Assembly (NCBI GenBank): GCA_000349905.1
Contig: KB722753.1
Span: forward strand, 666,217 to 676,725
DNA length: 10,509 nucleotides
Direction: 5' to 3'
Source of the DNA: Volvariella volvacea V23
Taxonomy: Eukaryota; Basidiomycota; Agaricomycetes; Agaricales; Pluteaceae
Shown here: positions 1 through 7,249 of the stretch, piece by piece
Numbering within the stretch: the stretch's first letter is position 1
How the letters are laid out: each line of letters starts with the position of its first letter
Program-made: the position numbers and the translations under genes
The notes under the pieces: model-generated
The model's input: the letters and a program-made list of their open reading frames with translations, nothing else
What the model was told of the DNA's origin: nothing
Databases searched by the model: none

Positions 1-467
1 CTAAATATGAGATCAACATCTCCTTCAGCAGTGTTCAAATGTAGTGCATACTATTGTCAATATCTATAGACTTATAAAGAGTTGTTAGAACTATAGACCA
101 TAGAATACAAGGTGATTGTAGTGTATGTGTACATGTAGAGTATAGGAGCTATATGTATAATCATTGAAGTATATTTTATTAAATCCCACTATGAATATGC
201 ATGACATTATTAAAAATCAAAAGCAATCTATAATGGGCTTTATCAAACAAAAATCTAGGCCTATATTTTATGTGAATTATCATTAATAATCATCAATGAT
301 TATCAATATTAATAGATAAAATCTTAAGTATTATAAATGTAGTCAGATACATCTTGAATTCAAGGCTGCCAAAATTATAAATCTTATTAATACTACAAAC
401 ATTATCAACACAAAGTATTATAACAATATATATCTACCTATTTTATTCAAAAATTAGTTCAATGAAC
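1..467. other. AT-rich stretch without a gene
   Basis: No open frame of note on either strand, no RNA gene and no LTR could be recognised. The stretch is strongly AT-rich and contains no CpG dinucleotide at all, like the right-hand flank of the window. It is probably old, deaminated non-coding or repeat-derived DNA lying left of the copia element and the hairpin. Confidence 0.6.
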
Positions 468-645
468 CTTAGAAAAGTAGGTTATGGCTGGCATCTGGTA
501 GATCCAAATTCAGATTTCTTACTTGTTAGGATTGAACTCTATTAGAGCTAGCTAACAGCTAGCTAGCTCTAATAGAATTCAATCCTAACTAAAAAAAAAC
601 CGGACTTGGACCTGCCAGGTGCCAGCCATGGCCTACTCTTCTAAG
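468..645. repeat. Compact inverted-repeat element (hairpin or MITE-like)
   Basis: The two halves are reverse complements over almost the whole length. The left arm starts CTTAGAAAAGTAGG and the right arm ends CCTACTCTTCTAAG. The centre is rich in AGCTAGCT. Arms are about 85 bases with a loop of only a few bases. Most arm differences are transitions, with the left arm more AT-rich (for example CAC against CAT, and a CCGG in the right arm only). No clear target-site duplication is visible. It could be a MITE or foldback element, or part of a decayed LTR, since the inner ends read TGTTAGGATT. No transposase is linked to it. Confidence 0.85.
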
Positions 646-669
646 TATGTATATGCTAAGCAAAGTCTA
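641..669 (+). repeat. 29-base dispersed repeat, copy 1
   Basis: This block matches 10292-10320 in direct orientation at 27 of 29 positions, with a 19-base identical core tatgtatatgctaagcaaa. Both differences are A/G. It overlaps the last bases of the hairpin. A plus-strand frame stays open through it to a stop at about 750 and shares the peptide KYVYAKQ with the other copy. Confidence 0.7.
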
Positions 670-764
670 CAAGCCAGGAATTTGAGTGGACAGGAATTCA
701 TCATAGAAAAAATCAAAATAAAATCGGGGAAAGAGATATGTAGCTTGTAGTGCTTGTAATAATT

Positions 765-2343
765 CTATAATCGTAAAAGACCCATGGCAGATGTGAAGTG
801 CTTGTGTTTCATCGATGGCAGGGCCTTGGTTAGTACATTAGCAACCATGTCATCAGTGTTGCAGTACTCGAGAGTGATTTTCTTGTTCTTGATGGCATAG
901 CAAATGAAATGGAATCGTATATCAATATGCTTGGTGTGAGCATGGTATCAGTCGTCTTTTGCTAGTGCGATGGCACCTTGGTTGTCACTGCGAAGTGGAA
1001 TGTCGAGAGGGGTGCCGAATATTTCTTGGTAGAGTGATTGGAGCCAGATGGCCTCCTTCATGGTGTGAGTGAGTGCGACATACTCAGATTCTGTGGTCAA
1101 AAGTGTGATGATCAGTTGGCGCTTCGAGGACCAGAAGATAGTGCTTCCATGAAGTAAGAAGATATAGCCAGAGATAGGTTTGCATTCTTTGGTGGAACTC
1201 CCATCTGAGTCCGAGTATCCTATCAAAATGTCACTTGTGTCATGTCCTAAAACTAGCCAGAGATCCCTTGTTGCTTTGAGGTATTGATAGACACATTTGA
1301 GGACAGTCCAATGAGTGATTCTGGGATTTTGAGTGAATTGGGTGAGCTGTCTGCATGCAAAGGTAATGTCCAGCTGTGTCGCAGTCAAGGTGTACTGTAG
1401 AGCACCTAGGGCTTCAGCGTATGGCTTGCTGGCCATGAGAGCAATGTCGTCAGGAGTAGTAGGGGACTGGTCCTTTGATAGAATGACATTTGGGTCCATT
1501 GGCATAAAGAGCGGTTTGGTGTCAGTGAATCTGAATATGTCAATGATGGAGTCAATGTATGCACATTGAGACATGGCGAGGGTGCGGCATTTGTAGTTGC
1601 ATTGAATTTTGATGCCTAGTACCCAATGGATAGGGCCAGTGTCGGTTACTTTGAGTACTAACTTGATTTTTGCCTTGAGCTTGTTCATCTTGCTCTTGGT
1701 GGATGAGACAAGTGTTATATCGTCGATGTGAACAAATACAATTGATATCTAGCCATCAGGATGTCTCCTGATGAATACTGCATGGTCATATTTGCATTGT
1801 TCAAGCTTGAAATCCTTGAGGATAGTGTGTAGGACTTTGTACCAGCATCGTCCAGACTGTTTGAGTCCGTAAAGAGAGACCTTGAGTCGAAGAACTTTGT
1901 TGGGAGTGAGTTCTTTGAGTTTGACATGAGGAGGAGGTTGCATATAAATGACTTCGGTGTCATCGAGTGTTCCATAGAGGTAGGCGGACTTGACGTCCAT
2001 GCATTTAATGTCCCAGTTGTTCTTGATGGCCTCGGCGAGTATCATTTGAATGGAGGGAAGCTTGCAGACGGCAGTGAAGGTTTGGTTGGAATAATAGTTG
2101 ATCCTGTCGACTTGGGTGTATCCTTGGGTGACAAGGCATGCATGGTACAATGTGACATTGCCTTGTGAGTCCTTCTTCATCCTGAAGACCCATTTGCTCC
2201 CTACGATGTTCACTCTGGGCGGTGGTACTTCATAGGTCCAGGAATTTCAGGATTTGAGTTGGTTTATTTTATCATTCATTGCTTCTTCCCATTGAGGCCA
2301 GTCAGCACATTTCTTGGCTTTGTTTACTGTGCGAGGTTATATC
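765..2343 (-). pseudogene. pol: copia reverse transcriptase and RNase H, best preserved part
   Basis: This domain pair makes cDNA from the element RNA. It stays in one frame from about 2343 to a TAG at 765-767, broken only by TGA (2247), TAG (1749) and TGA (948). Reverse transcriptase motifs include GSKWVFRMK, MDVKSAYLYGTL (first catalytic Asp present), LYGLKQSGRCWY and VHIDDITLVSS. The last holds the Asp-Asp pair at 1719-1724, but His and Ile stand where copia elements usually have Tyr and Val. RNase H carries GYSDSDGSS, TESEYVAL and RSDNQGAI, so the three acidic residues are present. The end shows HTKHIDIRFHFI and VLTKALPSMKHKHF, the normal copia C-terminus, so the protein end is complete. 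Confidence 0.93.
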
Positions 2344-2845
2344 CATAGTGTAGAACTGTGTCGAGGGGTATAACGGTTTTTGTAGTTGGTTCTTCAGTCG
2401 GATAGCCATAAAATTGGGTCTGCTTGTGGGCTCTCTTACCAATAATGATGAGTGGGTCGATAGGCTCAGTTTCTGGAGGGTTGGCATCATTGATAGTCAC
2501 AGTGGGTTGAATAGTTGGATCTTCAGTGGGTTCCTTGTCTTTGTCATCTAATAGAAGCAGTAAATCATTGTCTTGCTCCCCCTCAACATGCCGATCCTCC
2601 AAGAATTTGAAGTTCCACTCAACTGTAACTTTTTTATCCTTTAACCGATAGATCCTGTTGCCATTTAAGGTAAGATCATAGCTGATCCAACAGCCCTCGG
2701 TTTCCTGAGGTGCGAGCTTGTTCATAGCAGTGGTGTGGACGATGACTGGCGTCCCCCAAGGTCGTAAAGTCAAGACGTCTGGCTTCAGGCCGCTCCTGGC
2801 TTCATAGGGTGATTTACTGAGAGACTTCTTGAAGGTAAGTTGTGA
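2324..2845 (-). pseudogene. copia pol: integrase C-terminal tail and linker to reverse transcriptase
   Basis: This open frame carries SPYEARSGLKPDVLTLRPWG, the conserved motif after the copia integrase core, then a segment resembling the usual CWISYDLTLNGNRIYRLKD part. It ends in an acidic, Pro/Thr-rich linker (LLLLLDDKDKEPTEDP). The frame ends at a TAA at 2324-2326. The polyprotein continues in a different frame from about 2340, so an indel lies here. It overlaps the preceding integrase frame by about 80 bases. Confidence 0.8.
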
Positions 2846-3594
2846 ATGAGTATAGTGTGGCATAAAGTGTCACCCCAGAGCCACATGGGGAGGTTGGAGT
2901 TGAGTAAGAAGACTCGCACCATGTTGAAAATGGTACTGTGGACTCGCTCAGCATGTCCATTGTATGCTGAAGTGTCATAGGTGGTGAGTTTGAAGACTGC
3001 GCCCTTGGTCTTCATCCATTTGTCGAAGTTCATCAAGAGAAATAAGCCGTCATGATTGCACTGGATGATTTTGAGTCATATTCCATGCTGTTTCTCAAGC
3101 CTGGTGATGGTTTCGACGATTTTGGTGAATGCATCCGTCTTGGATTTGAGTAAGGGCATTTCGAGCCAGTTGGAGTGGTCATTGAGAATGGTGAAAGTGT
3201 ACTTGTGGTGCCTGATGGTCTGAACACATGCTGAGCCTCAAATATCAATGTGGAGGTGGTCTCCAAAGGCTGTTGCTAGTGGGATGACTTGTTTCTTCTC
3301 TATGGGCTGTTTCTTCGCCTTTCCTTTCATGCAGATGTCGCACTGGATCTCATCTAGTTGCTTCGGGTCAAGGTCAGTTCCTTTGATGAGATTGTTGGAT
3401 ATCATAGTGCATATGTAGCTGTAGTTGATGTGTCCCAGTTACCGATGAAGCTGGTAAAGTGAAATTCAGGGTAAAGATGCTGCGAGGGCATATTGAATAG
3501 GGTGAATGATGCAATAGACATCATTGGACTTGGGTATGGTCACGATGGCAGTGCCCTCGCGGTTGTAAATAGTGAGAGAGCCAGATTTACCAGC
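2846..3594 (-). pseudogene. copia integrase relic (gag-pre-integrase, HHCC finger and core)
   Basis: Integrase inserts the cDNA copy. The HHCC zinc finger is visible: LHR, a TAA at 3439, LGHIN, then IQCDICMKGKAKK with CX2C. The core begins at HIDI (Asp at 3244-3246), and the conserved NDHSNW follows. The segment that normally carries the second catalytic Asp reads IIQCNHDGLF, so that Asp appears to be Asn. The third acidic residue is kept in YNGHAERVHSTI. Stops lie at 3466, 3439, 3238 and 3076. After LPMWLWGDTL the frame changes at about 2846, and the sequence continues as KSLSKSPYEARSGLKPDV in the next frame, matching the usual end of the copia integrase region. Confidence 0.85.
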
Positions 3595-3906
3595 CTAGCT
3601 CCATCCTGCATTATCAAGGCATCCTAGGGAGATTAGTGTGGCGTTCATGGATGGAGCATAGAGTACTTCTTTCAGGTGTATTATTTTTCCTCCTTGCTTC
3701 TTTGGTAATTCAATCTGCATTTTCCCTATCACGGTAGCATTGAAAACTTGTGAGTTAGTGGTTCAAATCAGGTGTCAGGGTATTTCCTTGACGTTGTAGA
3801 GTCGATCGAAGTGGGGAGTCATGTGTGAGGAAGTGCTGGAGTTGAAGATGTTGATTCTGGCAGTCTGGGGTTCTTCAGAGATGTAGGCATTGTCAAGGGT
3901 GTATCA
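3595..3906 (-). pseudogene. copia aspartic protease relic
   Basis: The protease cleaves the Gag-Pol polyprotein. The conserved segment of copia proteases that carries the catalytic Asp followed by SSHMT is visible as FNSSTSSHMTPHFDRLYN (about 3805-3846). Asn (AAC, 3841-3843) stands where the catalytic Asp is expected and the Gly-Ala pair is changed, all consistent with G-to-A changes on this strand. The later part is recognisable as IHLKEVLYAPSMNATLISLG, the usual strand before the gag-pre-integrase region. Stops interrupt at 3904, 3775, 3763 and 3595. The frame is shared with the CCHC knuckle and the integrase, so this is one polyprotein. Confidence 0.75.
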
Positions 3907-4041
3907 TGCTTCCTCGATGTTGGTGGCAGACTGTGCCTGAGTCCTGGGGTTTTCAGTTGGTCGTTTCACGTTTTCTGGGCATGGCGCAGTTGCCTGAGTC
4001 GTCGCTGAGTTTGCATTTGAGCGTTGGGGCTGACTGCTATA

Positions 4042-4083
4042 GCATTGGGCTGACTTGTGGCCCTTCTTGCCATATTTGAAGCA
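4042..4083 (-). other. CCHC zinc knuckle of gag, second Cys replaced
   Basis: In the third gag frame the peptide CFKYGKKGHKSAQC has the spacing of a retroviral-type zinc knuckle (CX2CX4HX4C), which binds the element RNA. The second cysteine position is Tyr (TAT at 4072-4074), so one zinc ligand is lost. An in-frame TGA lies just upstream at 4102. It is followed by a Ser/Gln/Pro-rich linker towards the protease. Confidence 0.85.
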
Positions 4084-4169
4084 GGTGATGTTGTTGAGTG
4101 GTCATGGAGTCATTGTAGGTTGGTTCTGAGTTCCCCTGGCTGGAGGTATTCCCCTCCCTTGTTCTCTAG

Positions 4170-5333
4170 GAGGTCCCCTGTGTGCCTTGATTGCCATTGT
4201 TGTTGTTGAATTGTTGGAATGAGGTGGTAAAGGCCACACTGACACTGGAGCTGGTGGAATGACAAGTGAGCACGCAGGATTCGGCCTCGTTTAGAATGGC
4301 TTGGATCATCTTAGCTGGTGTGACTTTAATGTATTGCATGGCATCTGCAATTGTTTCGTTCGTGGCAGCAATGGCGCTGTGGATGGCAGTGATGATGGGT
4401 TGGAATGATTTTGGGATGGAGGTCGTGATGGCATTGAGGTAGATTCAGTCAGAGATTTCGATGCCTATCTCGGCGAGCTTGTCCTTGAGATCTGTGAGCT
4501 CCCCAAGATGCTGGTGGATCTTCCTTTCATCATGGCACTTGAGTGAGAATAATCATTCTTCTGTCCATGCTTCTGTGGCTGTGATGCTAGTGCCAAAGTC
4601 TGTCTTGAGGCCTTCAAGAATGGCGTATGCTGAGTGAGTTCTTCGTGGCATATTGGATAAATAAAGTGTTGGGGAGTTGTTGCGTGATGGCGTTGAGTAT
4701 TCAGTCATGTATATCTAATTTGTCTGCAGTGTCAGTGTTGTCTCCATCACAGATTGGGTTACAAGTTAAAAAATCTACTCCTTTGCATGTCTTGCATGCT
4801 AGTTCAACATGCATTTGCCAGATGTGATAGTTGCCACCATTTGCTGAGAGATGAGGGATGGCATCGAATTCCTTTGATGCTGACATTTCCCAGCCTTCAT
4901 AGTCGATAGTAGAGTTGAATTCTTCGTCTGTAAAATAATCGGTGCCTTCTTCTGCAGTTTGATAGTCAGTAAAGAAGTCATCTTCTTCATAGTCGTCATT
5001 GGATGAGGTTTCCTCTATTAAATCTAATGGGTCTAATGCTTGCTCATTGTCGCTGTCGTGCTCGAGTGGTATTTGTGACTGGCTAAAGGTCGCCTGGTCT
5101 GGGGATTCAACTGGGTGAGGGTTGAGGTCTTGATCTTGCTGGCTTCGAATTCCAACAAGGACTTCTCCTTGGGTTTCTAGCGATAGAGGTTGATTGTTGA
5201 TGTCAAGTTCTAATTCAAAAGGTAAAATGTAAGTATCACTGCTCCAGTAATCACCTTTATTTTCATGGTAACCCTTACTTGCAAGGATGCACCAGGTCCA
5301 GTGCCCATGGTGTCGAGGGGCTGAGTAATTGTC
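4170..5333 (-). pseudogene. gag: copia gag (capsid) relic with acidic N-terminal extension
   Basis: Gag is the structural protein of the retrotransposon particle. One frame is open for 210 codons from 5333 to a TGA at 4701. Its first ATG in that frame is only at 4886, just before a typical copia gag start (MSASKEFDAIPHLSANGGNY, with the HIWQMHVEL segment after it). The preceding 149 codons are very acidic towards the end (DDYEEDDFFTDY). After about 4640 the frame changes and the capsid helical part continues (ERKIHQHLGELTDLKDKL), broken by TGA at 4553 and 4445. Another shift lies at about 4170-4200, before a Gln/Pro/Gly-rich linker. A well-placed ATG (CACCATGG, 5306-5308) sits in a different frame, so a small indel probably separates it from the acidic part. 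Capsid identification is by pattern. Confidence 0.8.
5210..5308 (-). CDS. Short leader ORF, probable original gag start
   Basis: The first ATG after the primer-binding site lies in a strong context (caccATGG) about 110 bases downstream of that site. It opens 32 codons beginning MGTGPGASLQ before a TAG. The main gag frame overlaps it in another frame and has no ATG upstream. I infer this is the authentic gag start, now separated from the acidic gag extension by a one-base-type frameshift. A short upstream ORF is the alternative. Confidence 0.45.
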   Translation of the reverse strand: MGTGPGASLQVRVTMKIKVITGAVILTFYLLN

Positions 5334-5418
5334 TTAGGTAAAGAATACTAGTTGGGGCTCAGTCAGTAGTTTGGGCATACACTGCATGTATGGCATTGAT
5401 TTGGTTTACAGGCAGGTG

Positions 5419-5432
5419 CAGGGCCCATAACC
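5419..5432 (-). promoter_or_regulatory. Primer-binding site (half-tRNA initiator Met type)
   Basis: The minus strand reads GGTTATGGGCCCTG directly after ...TTCAACA. GGTTATGGGCCC is complementary to the anticodon arm of eukaryotic initiator tRNA-Met, the internal site used by Drosophila copia and related elements. It lies about 110 bases before the first gag ATG, and the preceding CA is the expected LTR end. It fixes the 5' LTR inner boundary at 5432/5433. Confidence 0.85.
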
Positions 5433-5510
5433 TGTTGAAGTGGTGAGTTGCGCAGAGGATGCGGTGACACACCTCAGAGTTGTTTTGGTGTATTTGTGTG
5501 TAGTTCAGAA
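5433..5510 (-). repeat. Remnant of the copia 5' LTR (inner edge only)
   Basis: The plus strand starts TGTTGAAG directly next to the primer-binding site, so on the element strand the LTR ends in ...CA as expected. CpGs persist to about 5463 and then stop, which suggests that the element-derived part is short. No second copy of this sequence was found at the left end. The outer LTR end is not determined. The value 5510 is only an estimate of where the composition turns host-like. Confidence 0.45.
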
Positions 5511-5520
5511 CAGGGGTCAG

Positions 5521-6246
5521 ATGGAAGAGACAGATGAGGATGATGATTTGGATGAGATTTACGGATACTTTATATATGATTTCTGTACCTACAAGGTAGC
5601 TAAAATGTTCTATACAATACTTCGAGGTATTGGGAGTGATGACAAATGTGTGAGCACAAGATATCAGTTATTTTACCTAAAAGGGGAAGAAGATGATCAT
5701 CTGAACAAGTAAGCAGTAAGTACAGATGGAATAATCGAGGGACAAGTATATACAATGCATGGGTTGTCAGTATTGACCTCAGAAGATAATCTGACAGAAT
5801 ACATACCTGTCACAGCATTGGATTGCTTCTCAGAAAAGCAACAATCTCTTGAATTGTACAACCTGTTTCACCAATGTATGCATATTTTGTTGAAGCCTCT
5901 CATCAAAGCTGGCAAAAATGGTATGAACATGATGTGTGCTGATGGATGCATTTGTACCTCATTCTGACAGCATACATTGTGGACTACCCTGAGTAATGTT
6001 GCTGCAAGGAGAATTCCTGTCCTTAATATCTAATAGATTCTAAAAAATAAGGAGATCCTGTTAGTGCATCATGGTGAGATCTTCAAGAAACATAGAATAT
6101 ACTTACTGCTTACCAACAAGGTGGATTGTATGGGCACTAAAGTGTTGAAGGCAGATATAATGAGAGACTTTGAAAGGCTTAAGCCAGTTTTTTGTTGTCA
6201 AAGACTGATGTTGCTGTTGGATATTTATGCCAATTATTGGTATTGA
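5521..6246 (+). pseudogene. Plavaka-family DNA transposase relic
   Basis: Plavaka transposases (CACTA-related, abundant in Agaricomycetes) move DNA transposons. Frame one carries TEYIPVTALDCFSEKQQ, then LFHQCMHILLKPLIKAG and MMCADGCI, which fit the conserved core order of the family as I know it, and stops at 5965. Frame two takes over with LILTAYIVDYPE, a TAA, CCCKENSCP (about 5952-6023), then GDPVSASW and DLQET separated by stops to about 6155. Frame one returns with DFERLKPVF and DIYANY to 6246. The upstream part (5521-5712) is in the same frame as the core, separated by one TAA at 5710. It is acidic (EETDEDDDLDEIYGYF) and not recognised, so its membership is uncertain. At least two frameshifts and several stops make it dead. 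It lies head to head with the copia element, which may have inserted next to or into it. Confidence 0.72.
5566..5577 (-). promoter_or_regulatory. Possible TATA box upstream of the copia element
   Basis: The minus strand reads ATATATAAAGTA about 135 bases before the primer-binding site, a plausible place for the LTR promoter. The region is AT-rich, and an open plus-strand frame crosses it, so this could be chance. Confidence 0.2.
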
Positions 6247-6460
6247 GTCTTTGTGAGCAGAGCCAGAAAAGCTTTACAAGGGCTGCTTCTAAAACAAAGC
6301 ATATAATATAGGTGCCAATAATGAAAAGAAGGATTTCTGTATTGTTGACTGTTATTGGGATGCCACAGAGGTTAATGATGGGAAGGATTGGATATGTATA
6401 AAGAGGTAGGGTAATAGTGCCTAAAAGCATTAGTATATGAAAGAGTTTTGGTTGATACAT
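6179..6460 (-). CDS. Hydrophobic open frame, possible membrane-protein relic
   Basis: An ATG at 6458-6460 opens 93 codons. The protein has about two to three hydrophobic segments (LFHILMLLGTITLPLYTYPI; TEILLFIIGTYIICFVLEAA) and a polar end (SQRLNTNNWHKYP). A further hydrophobic stretch, PLAGLIVLIILLILWGY, is encoded upstream on the same strand near 6617-6671 in another frame. It is not recognised. Its end overlaps the Plavaka relic on the other strand by about 70 bases, so it may be only the antisense of further transposase decay; the plus strand here also reads coding-like (IVDCYWDATEVNDGKDWICI). It could be the end of the same minus-strand relic seen at 7250-8225. Confidence 0.25.
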   Translation of the reverse strand: MYQPKLFHILMLLGTITLPLYTYPILPIINLCGIPITVNNTEILLFIIGTYIICFVLEAALVKLFWLCSQRLNTNNWHKYPTATSVFDNKKLA

Positions 6461-6472
6461 ACTTGGTGTCAA

Positions 6473-6899
6473 GTAGAGATTGGGTTAGAGAGACTAATTC
6501 ATAGCAGGCCAGGTTAAAAGGGCATAACCTGTCCAATCAGAATATATAGTAAGAGTTTGATGGTAGAATATGTTATGGTGACTCTACCTTAATGCATTGC
6601 AGATGGAAGATAAATTAATATCCCCAGAGAATGAGTAAGATGATGAGGACAATAAGGCCAGCCAGGGGCTCAGTTGGTCAATCAATCGAAGGCATTAATG
6701 AGGTGAGTTGAGAGTGTATTGGTATCATAAGAAATGGTACAAGAGATGTCAGAGATATAAGAACAAGAGCAATGAACAAGAGGCTAAGCTAAGAATCTAT
6801 GATATCAAAAGTAGAGTATTTATAAAAAGAATGTTGTCAAATGTATGTATATATAAGCTATAGACATATAAGCTAAATGCATGTACATTGCAATATGGA
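6473..6899. other. No supported gene
   Basis: Only short frames are found on both strands, with many stops, one CpG, and short A/T-rich repeats such as two copies of tataagcta near 6850-6875. Probably decayed repeat DNA between the transposase relic and the unknown minus-strand relic. Confidence 0.5.
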
Positions 6900-7225
6900 G
6901 AAATGTGATTATAGTTACTGAATATAGTTGTAACTACTTGAAGAGAGATACAATGTCCATAGATGAAATGAAAGTCCAAAAGCACACAAGCTGATTGATG
7001 ACCCAAGGTCATTGTAACACTACTCTCCCCACTAGACTTGCTAGAGCACCACTCTAGCTTTTTATTGTCTTGCCCTGCAATTGCCAAAGAGAGTCTATAC
7101 TCAAGGTAACCCCTACCAATAATAATCCCAACCTTTGGCTGATTTGTTCCCCCATTCTGGGTTGACATTGTTATTGATGTTGATACAAGGTGTGTTTGAT
7201 GATATACCCCAGTTGATGTTGGCAA
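6900..7225 (-). pseudogene. Possible C-terminal continuation of the unknown relic
   Basis: An open minus-strand frame of over 100 codons carries STQNGGTNQPKVGIIIGRGY, then LSLAIAGQDNKKLEWC, SGESSVTMTLGHQSACVLLD and FHFIYGHCIS. It lies in a different frame from the relic at 7250-8225 but directly follows it, and a frameshift near 7130 would join the two. I recognise no family. It has no independent start, which favours a continuation over a separate gene. The AT-rich end below about 6930 looks non-coding. Confidence 0.35.
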
Positions 7226-7249
7226 AGGGTGATGGCTGTGGGAAGTATA

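Larger units (their letters stand above)
765..5470 (-). mobile_element. Degenerate Ty1/copia LTR retrotransposon
   Basis: Read on the minus strand the order is LTR edge, primer-binding site, gag, CCHC knuckle, protease, integrase, reverse transcriptase, RNase H. Integrase before reverse transcriptase is the Ty1/copia (Pseudoviridae) order. The coding part runs through at least four frame changes and about 15 in-frame stops, so the copy is dead. CpG density is high inside (often one to four per 60 bases) and falls abruptly on both sides, near 725-765 and near 5465, which independently marks the extent. Only a stub of the 5' LTR is recognisable and no 3' LTR was found, so both ends may be truncated or replaced. 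Confidence 0.92.

Noticed and set aside
34..60. TGTTCAAATG as the outer edge of the 3' LTR
   Set aside because: It resembles the 5' LTR edge for only about ten bases with two mismatches and then diverges.
1333..1569. Plus-strand open frame inside the copia pol
   Set aside because: It lies antisense to the well-supported RNase H and reverse transcriptase frame and has no protein features of its own. The frames at 1926-2168 and 4627-4827 are rejected for the same reason.
3033..3266. Minus-strand open frame with an ATG in the integrase region
   Set aside because: The integrase motifs are in another frame of the same strand. This one is Ser/Pro-rich noise and has no conserved residues.
5210..5278. 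Intron in the gag leader, with donor GTAAGG after the tenth codon
   Set aside because: The possible acceptors nearby (introns of 37, 40 or 69 bases) do not restore the main gag frame, and splicing out here would be unusual for genomic RNA. An indel explains it better.
765..5333. Alternative genetic code reading TGA as Trp
   Set aside because: TGA positions fit Arg better than Trp, there are also TAG and TAA stops and several frameshifts, and key residues are lost. This is a dead copy in a standard code.
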